Source: Symbiodinium natans (Eukaryota; Sar; Dinophyceae; Suessiales; Symbiodiniaceae). Taken from it: a stretch of DNA of 49,970 nt. The stretch is taken from positions 1 to 49,970 of the forward strand of contig CAJNDS010000932.1 of NCBI GenBank assembly GCA_905221605.1. The letters run 5' to 3'. The translations under genes were made by a program, and so were the position numbers. Each line of letters begins with the position of its first letter. Positions within the stretch are counted from its first letter, which is position 1. The notes under the pieces were generated by a model. It saw nothing but the letters and a program-made list of their open reading frames with translations. It was not told where the DNA came from and did no database searches. Shown piece after piece: positions 49,151 to 49,970 of this stretch.

Positions 49151-49970
49151 ACATGCTTATTGGGCTTCAAAGGCTAGCCTCATTTTTTTGATGAATGGAA
49201 TTTGTCGAATTCGAGAAAGCACTTGTCATGATATATAGCTCATTATAGATATATATAAAATTCATGAATGATGAAGAGGTCTAAACATGGATTTATATCA
49301 AACCTCATTCTTATGATTCTATATCATTCTTTTTTGGAATGGATTATGAGTGATTAGGGATTTGCAATTTTATTCCCGATACGACGATTTTTTGAAAAAA
49401 TCTAGGATTACTTTCGGCAAAAAGAATTCCTATTTTAGATCGAAGATATTATTTCGATATTTTAGGGAATATTAGATTGATGGTTGGGATCGATTTCTCC
49501 CAAATCTAATTTTCTCTCATTGTCTCTTTAATATTCTTATTTTAATTTGGAATAGAAATCTCTAAATTTTTATTTCTCTGGATATTCTTTATAATTAGAT
49601 ATGATGGAGAATTTTTAATCTAATGTGATATCTTGGCAAGAATGAAATTTATGTTAAATTCTCGCTAAATTTTGATTCTATATTTGGATTTCATATTTCT
49701 AGTTCTGAATTGATATTTTTTAGATCAGAAATTTCTTATTTCTATATCGATTTTCTGAAAAATGAAATATTAAAAATATATTCGTATCATTCCGAATGGG
49801 GATATTATATATTTAGAAATATGAATTCATTATTAATATTGATAATGAAAGGAGAATAATCTTTTCATATTATATGAATATTTAATTTTCTAATTTCCAA
49901 AAATCTATTAAGCGTCGCGCATATCGTGATTTTTCTTATCTTTTCATGGAGAGGGACAATCATTATATTA
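49151..49970. other. AT-rich terminal segment of different origin or type
   Basis: Composition turns strongly AT-rich, with ATATATA, AATATT and GATTTTT words and no telomere-like units, MITEs or frames of 60 codons. I see no tRNA or rRNA. Organelle-derived DNA, a different repeat type or a chimeric join are all possible. Confidence 0.6.

Noticed and set aside
49151-49970. tRNA, rRNA or plastid protein genes in the AT-rich end
   Set aside because: I could not find a cloverleaf, conserved rRNA word or long frame; only composition suggests organelle DNA.

Overview
The window looks like nuclear DNA of an alga with plant-type telomere sequence (TTTAGGG), most probably a dinoflagellate. Three things point there: degenerate TTTAGGG/CCCTAAA repeats spread through the sequence; introner-like elements with terminal inverted repeats and target-site duplications, which cut coding frames and leave GA-AG and GC-AG introns; and GC-rich, one-direction genes with threonine-rich extracellular-type segments. 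The genus cannot be fixed by eye.

Only one gene is complete and recognisable: a secreted glycoside hydrolase family 3 enzyme (3064-5603, beta-xylosidase/alpha-arabinofuranosidase type). Its frame is cut twice by copies of one small inverted-repeat element. Removing each copy with one 4-bp duplication restores a 764-residue protein, so both copies behave as introns.

Most of 0.8-13.4 kb and 22.9-47.5 kb consists of short exon-like islands (about 50-280 bp, all on +). They have AG before them, GT or GC after them, and one frame open from end to end. There is a consistent polarity: CCCTAAA-type arrays lie just before an island, and TTTAGGG-type arrays begin at its end, often supplying the GT of GTTTAGGG as the apparent donor. 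Introns would therefore have a G-rich telomere-like array at the 5' end and its inverted complement at the 3' end. Two very short candidate introns (23946-24016, 43648-43711) are little more than one TTTAGGG array. Recognisable themes are a Lys/Ser-rich protein (1.6-8.8 kb), a zinc-ribbon-like exon (12.3 kb), an Arg/Pro-rich pair (23.9-24.1 kb) and a Thr-rich mucin-like protein (33.2-36.4 kb, perhaps again at 38.5 kb). I cannot tell how many genes the islands form.

Several families of short inverted-repeat (MITE-like) elements lie among the islands. One, with TTGGGATG ends and 8-bp duplications, has six copies; in three cases it also splits an open exon that closes up when it is removed.

The middle, 13.8-22.7 kb, has few telomere-like arrays and almost no coding signal. 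It holds GA/CT microsatellites, a diverged ~210-bp satellite, AT-rich inverted repeats, ~55-bp tandem arrays, and a 1.6-kb foldback made of a 9-bp unit. The right end (about 49.15 kb onward) changes sharply to AT-rich DNA without telomere-like repeats or exons; it may be organelle-derived, another kind of repeat, or an assembly join.

All exon and intron boundaries are read by eye from splice-like dinucleotides and open frames; none is confirmed by transcripts.
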